Assembly: GCA_037974335.1 (NCBI GenBank)
Contig: CM075729.1
Span: 119,232,434-119,296,433 of the forward strand
Direction of reading: 5' to 3'
Length of the DNA stretch: 64,000 bases
Source of the DNA: Prionace glauca
Lineage: Eukaryota > Chordata > Chondrichthyes > Carcharhiniformes > Carcharhinidae
A program made the translations under genes and the position numbers. The notes under the pieces were generated by a model. That model had not been told where the DNA came from. It did not search any database and worked only from the letters and a program-made list of their open reading frames with translations. Every line of letters begins with the position of its first letter. The first letter of the stretch is position 1. Positions 61,025 through 64,000 of this stretch are shown in pieces.

Positions 61025-61400
61025 TACAAACAAAGAACAAAGAACAGCATAGCACAGGGACAGGTCCTTTGGCCCTCCAAACCTGAACTGATCATATTTA
61101 CCTATCCAAACCAACCTCTTATATCCCTCCATTCTCCACTTGTTCATATGCTTATCAAGATAAGTCTTAAATGTGGCTAATGTAACTGCCTTAACCACCT
61201 CACTTGGCAATGCATCCAATGGCCCCACCACACTCTGTGTAAAAAATATAAAAACTCCCCCTTGCACATCTCCACTGAACATTTTCCCCCTCACCTTGAA
61301 CTTGTGCCCCCTTGTAATTGTCATTTCTGCCCTCGGAAAAAGTCACTAACTGTTCACCCTAGCTATACCTCTCGTGATATCGTGAAGGACTTTGCCATGA
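61025..61400 (-). mobile_element. CR1-like LINE 3' end, AACAAAGAA-end family
   Basis: Inverted end (ACAAAGAACAAAGAACAGC), ATGGCCCCACCACACTC and the GDVQGGVFIFFTQSVVGPL late ORF2 block on the minus strand. Confidence 0.75.
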
Positions 61401-61499
61401 TACATTTTCATGAAGTTAGTCAGCCAGGACAAACCACATGGGATGACTTGAAATGTCACCATTTAAAAGCGGAGCGAGCATACAAATGTTATAATGTCG

Positions 61500-61690
61500 C
61501 TGTCGTCCTAGATGATCAGAGGCTGTGACTGGTGGCAATTTAACCTGAGAATCACTACAGTACAGGCAAGGGGCAAGATTGAGAGTGCAACATCTCCATG
61601 AGTAACTACAGCCTGTACAGGAATTGAACCTGAACTGTTGGCATCGTGCTGCATCACTAACCAACCATCTAAGCTAAACCGACTGCCACA
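61500..61690 (-). mobile_element. Further tRNA-derived SINE family
   Basis: The minus strand has A box TAGCTTAGATGG and B box AGGTTCAATTCCTG at tRNA-like spacing. The body contains CTCAGGTTAAATTGCCACCA. A body like this is common in fish and shark SINEs, possibly the HE1/V-SINE group, but I am not certain of the family. 61691-62036 shows nothing. Confidence 0.6.
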
Positions 61691-62036
61691 TGCAAATATT
61701 ATAATGAAGGTGTAAATAATGTAAATTGTGTGCGTATTTACATTTATATATTGGGCCATTTAAATTATAATGCAACTCATCCAATAAAGCCAGGGATCTC
61801 TAATATTCAGGGCCTGAGGTCATTTGTAGCTTCTAACTACTGCCATGGCTGGGATTAGCTAATTAAGCAAAATCAGGAATAAAACTGTCTTTTCCAGATG
61901 GGTGGTGCCTTGACAGACCCAATGTTATCTTTTCTCCAATGGACAGTTTATTTTCTGCAATATTTACTAAGGTGGTGATCATTTTAATTGAGCAATGCCT
62001 TTAGCCATTGGATGGCATCCTTACAATGGGGGAGAT

Positions 62037-62127
62037 GATTGCCTGGTGGTATTATTGCCAGAATATTAATCCTGAAACTCAACTAATGTTCTGGAGAATC
62101 GGGTTTGAATCCCACATCAGATGGTGG
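62037..62127 (+). mobile_element. SINE2 head fragment
   Basis: GGTGGTATTATTGCCAGAA and CGGGTTTGAATCCCACATC. It stops where a tRNA SINE begins. Confidence 0.7.
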
Positions 62128-62134
62128 CGTTTAT

Positions 62135-62415
62135 TTTGTTAGTGTCACAAGAAGATTTACATTAACACTGCAATGAAGTTACTGCAAAAATCCCTCAGTC
62201 ACCACACTCCAGTGCCTGTTTGGGTACACTGAGGGAGAATTTAGCACGGCCAATTCACCTAACCAGCACCATCTTTTGGACTGTGGAGCACCTGAAGGAA
62301 ACTCACGCAGATACGGGGAAAACATGCAGACTCCGCACAAACAGTCACCCAAGCTGGGAATCGAACCCGGATTCCTGGCAATGTGAGGCTGCAGTGCTAA
62401 CCACTGTGCTGCCTT
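62135..62415 (-). mobile_element. tRNA-derived SINE, tail type A
   Basis: Inverted tail (ACATTAACACTGCAATGAAG) to inverted head (GGGAATCGAACCCGG, CACTGTGCTGCC). The B box is intact. Confidence 0.93.
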
Positions 62416-62529
62416 TATTCTGTGTTCAGAGTATTGTGCACAGTTCTGATCTCTATATTAACAAAAGAACATAGAAGTATTGGAGAAAGTGTGAAAGAAA
62501 TTTCCAAAATGATTCCAAATTTGTAGATA

Positions 62530-62670
62530 AAACAGTTTAACGTCTCATCTGAAGGGTACCATTTCTGACAGTCCAGCACTCTCCCAGTAATGTATTAGAG
62601 TGTTGGCCTGAAGTCTCTGAAGTGGAGTTTGAACATACAAACCTTCTGACTCTGAGGTGACAAGATTATT
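62530..62670 (-). mobile_element. Fragment of another tRNA-like SINE family
   Basis: The minus strand reads CACCTCAGAGTCAGAAGG, then ATGTTCAAACTCCACTTC, AGAGTGCTGGACTGTCAGAA and CAGATGAGACGTTAAAC, a body I recognise from fish and shark SINEs. 62671-63203 shows nothing further recognisable. Confidence 0.6.
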
Positions 62671-63203
62671 ATCATTGGTATGAGAGTGTATAATGCAATT
62701 CCTGGAGTATATGCAGCACAACAGGAATCCATCCAGTTTCCCTGGGTATTCTCTCTCTCCACTGGCCTTTGCTTTCATATTAATCCAAAAACAATCTGGA
62801 ATTCTGGTCATTTCTTTCAATGAGCTGGATATACAAATTGATTTGAATGGGAAACCGACAAGGTTCACAGAATCACACTGCACAGAAGAGGCCTTCAGTT
62901 CAAAGAGTATGTGGCAATGCTGGCCAGTGAGGAAAGGGAATTGGCCTGTGCTGAGGATGAGGTCGATACCTCCAGAGTGAGAACCCATCGCCATTACCAA
63001 GTAAGGACCCTTTGCCAGTTCACCCAACGAAACTGTGATTGATTTGAAATGTTGGTGAATATGCAACGCATCACCAATGATCCCTTCTCTCTTCAACAGC
63101 CATCAGTGAGAGACTGATCATAACTCGCACACCATGCTGGGTGTGACTGACACAGGGCTGACAGGCCCTACTGCTTTCTGGATTGAGATATAGACGGTCA
63201 TCA

Positions 63204-64000
63204 CAAACATAAGAACATAAGAAATAGGAGCAGGAGTAGGCCATCTAGCCCTTCGAGCCTGCCCCGCCATTCAATAAGATCATGGCTGATCTGTCGTGGC
63301 TCAGTTCCACCTTCCCGCCCTCTCCCCATAACCCTTAATCCCTTCTCTTATCAAAAACCCATCAACCCGCTTCTTAAAAATATTTGGCGAGGCAGCCTCC
63401 ACCACTTCAACTGGCAGAGAATTCCAGAGATTCACCACCCTTTGAGTGAAGAAGTTCCTCCTCAACTCTGTTCTAAACCACCCCCCCTTTATCTTGAGGC
63501 TGTGCCCCCGAGTCCTACAGTCTTTTTTGAACGGGAAGAGTCTCTCCACCTCTATCCTATCCATCCCATTCATCATCTTATACGTCTCAATGAGATCTCC
63601 CCTCATTCTTCTAAACTCTAACGAGTACAAGCCTAGTTTATTCAGCCTCTCCTCATAGCTCAACCCCCTCAACTCCGGTATCAGCCTAGAGTTGATAGGT
63701 TGCACTCCCTCCAGGGACAAAATATCTTTGCGCAGGTGCGGCGTCCAAAACTGCACACAGTACTCCAGCTGTGGCCTCACCAATGCCCTATACAGCTGTA
63801 GCAAGACCTCCCTACTTTTATATTCAATCCCCCTCGCTATGAAGGCCAGCATCCCATTCGCCTTCCTGACCACCTGCTGCACCTGCAAGCTGGGTTTTTG
63901 CGACTCATGCACAAGGACCCTGAGGTCCCTCTGCACCATCGCCTGCTGCAGTTTTTCGCCCCGTAAGTAATAATCCTTCCTATCATTCTTCCTACCAAAG
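63204..64000 (-). mobile_element. CR1-type LINE, 3' end, running off the window
   Basis: Inverted octamers (CATAAGAACATAAGAAATAG) at 63209 start a minus-strand copy. It is open over 212 codons (63301-63939) with VVNLWNSLPVEVVEAASPN. It matches the young CR1 group; the 5' part lies beyond 64000. Confidence 0.95.

Noticed and set aside
62545-63096. A 183-codon minus-strand frame
   Set aside because: A run this long is expected about once by chance in 128 kb of six-frame sequence. Part of it overlaps a tRNA-like SINE, and no domain or splice context was seen.

Overview
This is vertebrate nuclear DNA, most likely from a shark or other elasmobranch. That is an inference from the repeats: dozens of tRNA-derived SINEs of the type common in cartilaginous fishes, CR1-type LINEs with the 3' octamer TTCTTATG, and Penelope-like elements carrying a GIY-YIG domain. 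No prokaryotic features, CRISPR arrays or intact non-coding RNA genes were seen. One assembly gap of 100 N lies at 52801-52900. Well over half of the window is recognisable interspersed repeat.

Two host genes can be supported, both on the + strand. The first is the 3' end of an unrecognised gene: a 77-nt exon (1848-1924) and a terminal exon (2585-2639), with a poly(A) signal at 2950. A nearly full-length CR1-type LINE (about 2996-7424) begins about 40 bases after that signal. The second gene runs from 14481 to 47876 in ten exons and encodes a predicted 446-residue immunoglobulin-superfamily membrane receptor. It has a signal peptide, a cysteine-less V-type domain, a C2-type domain with the canonical cysteine pair, five consecutive hydrophobic exons, and a short tyrosine-containing tail. 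The first eight coding exons all end in phase 1, and every predicted splice site obeys GT-AG. The ectodomain looks like the CD2/SLAM (CD48-like) or HEPACAM class. Loop charges fit a five-pass topology like that of CD47. This combination is the most interesting biology in the window.

Layout: 1-1195, a CR1 3' end abutting an inverted CR1 RT piece; 1527-2955, a SINE and the 3' end of gene 1; 2996-7424, a full-length CR1; 8435-14015, Penelope-like elements, SINEs and nested LINE pieces; 14481-47949, the receptor gene, whose introns are packed with SINEs, CR1, Rex-like LINEs, minisatellites and a 1.5-kb tandem duplication in intron 2; 48000-64000, no host gene recognised, with Rex-like and CR1 LINEs, two Penelope-like inverted insertions, an initiator-tRNA-Met-derived SINE, a 270-bp TG repeat, and a CR1 3' end running off the right edge.

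By eye, the CR1 copies at 1-867, 6560-7424, 37783-38543, 58731-59476 and 63204-64000 are nearly the same sequence, which suggests recent activity of one subfamily. Several SINE families carry 3' tails matching LINE tails in this same window, as expected for LINE-mobilised SINEs.
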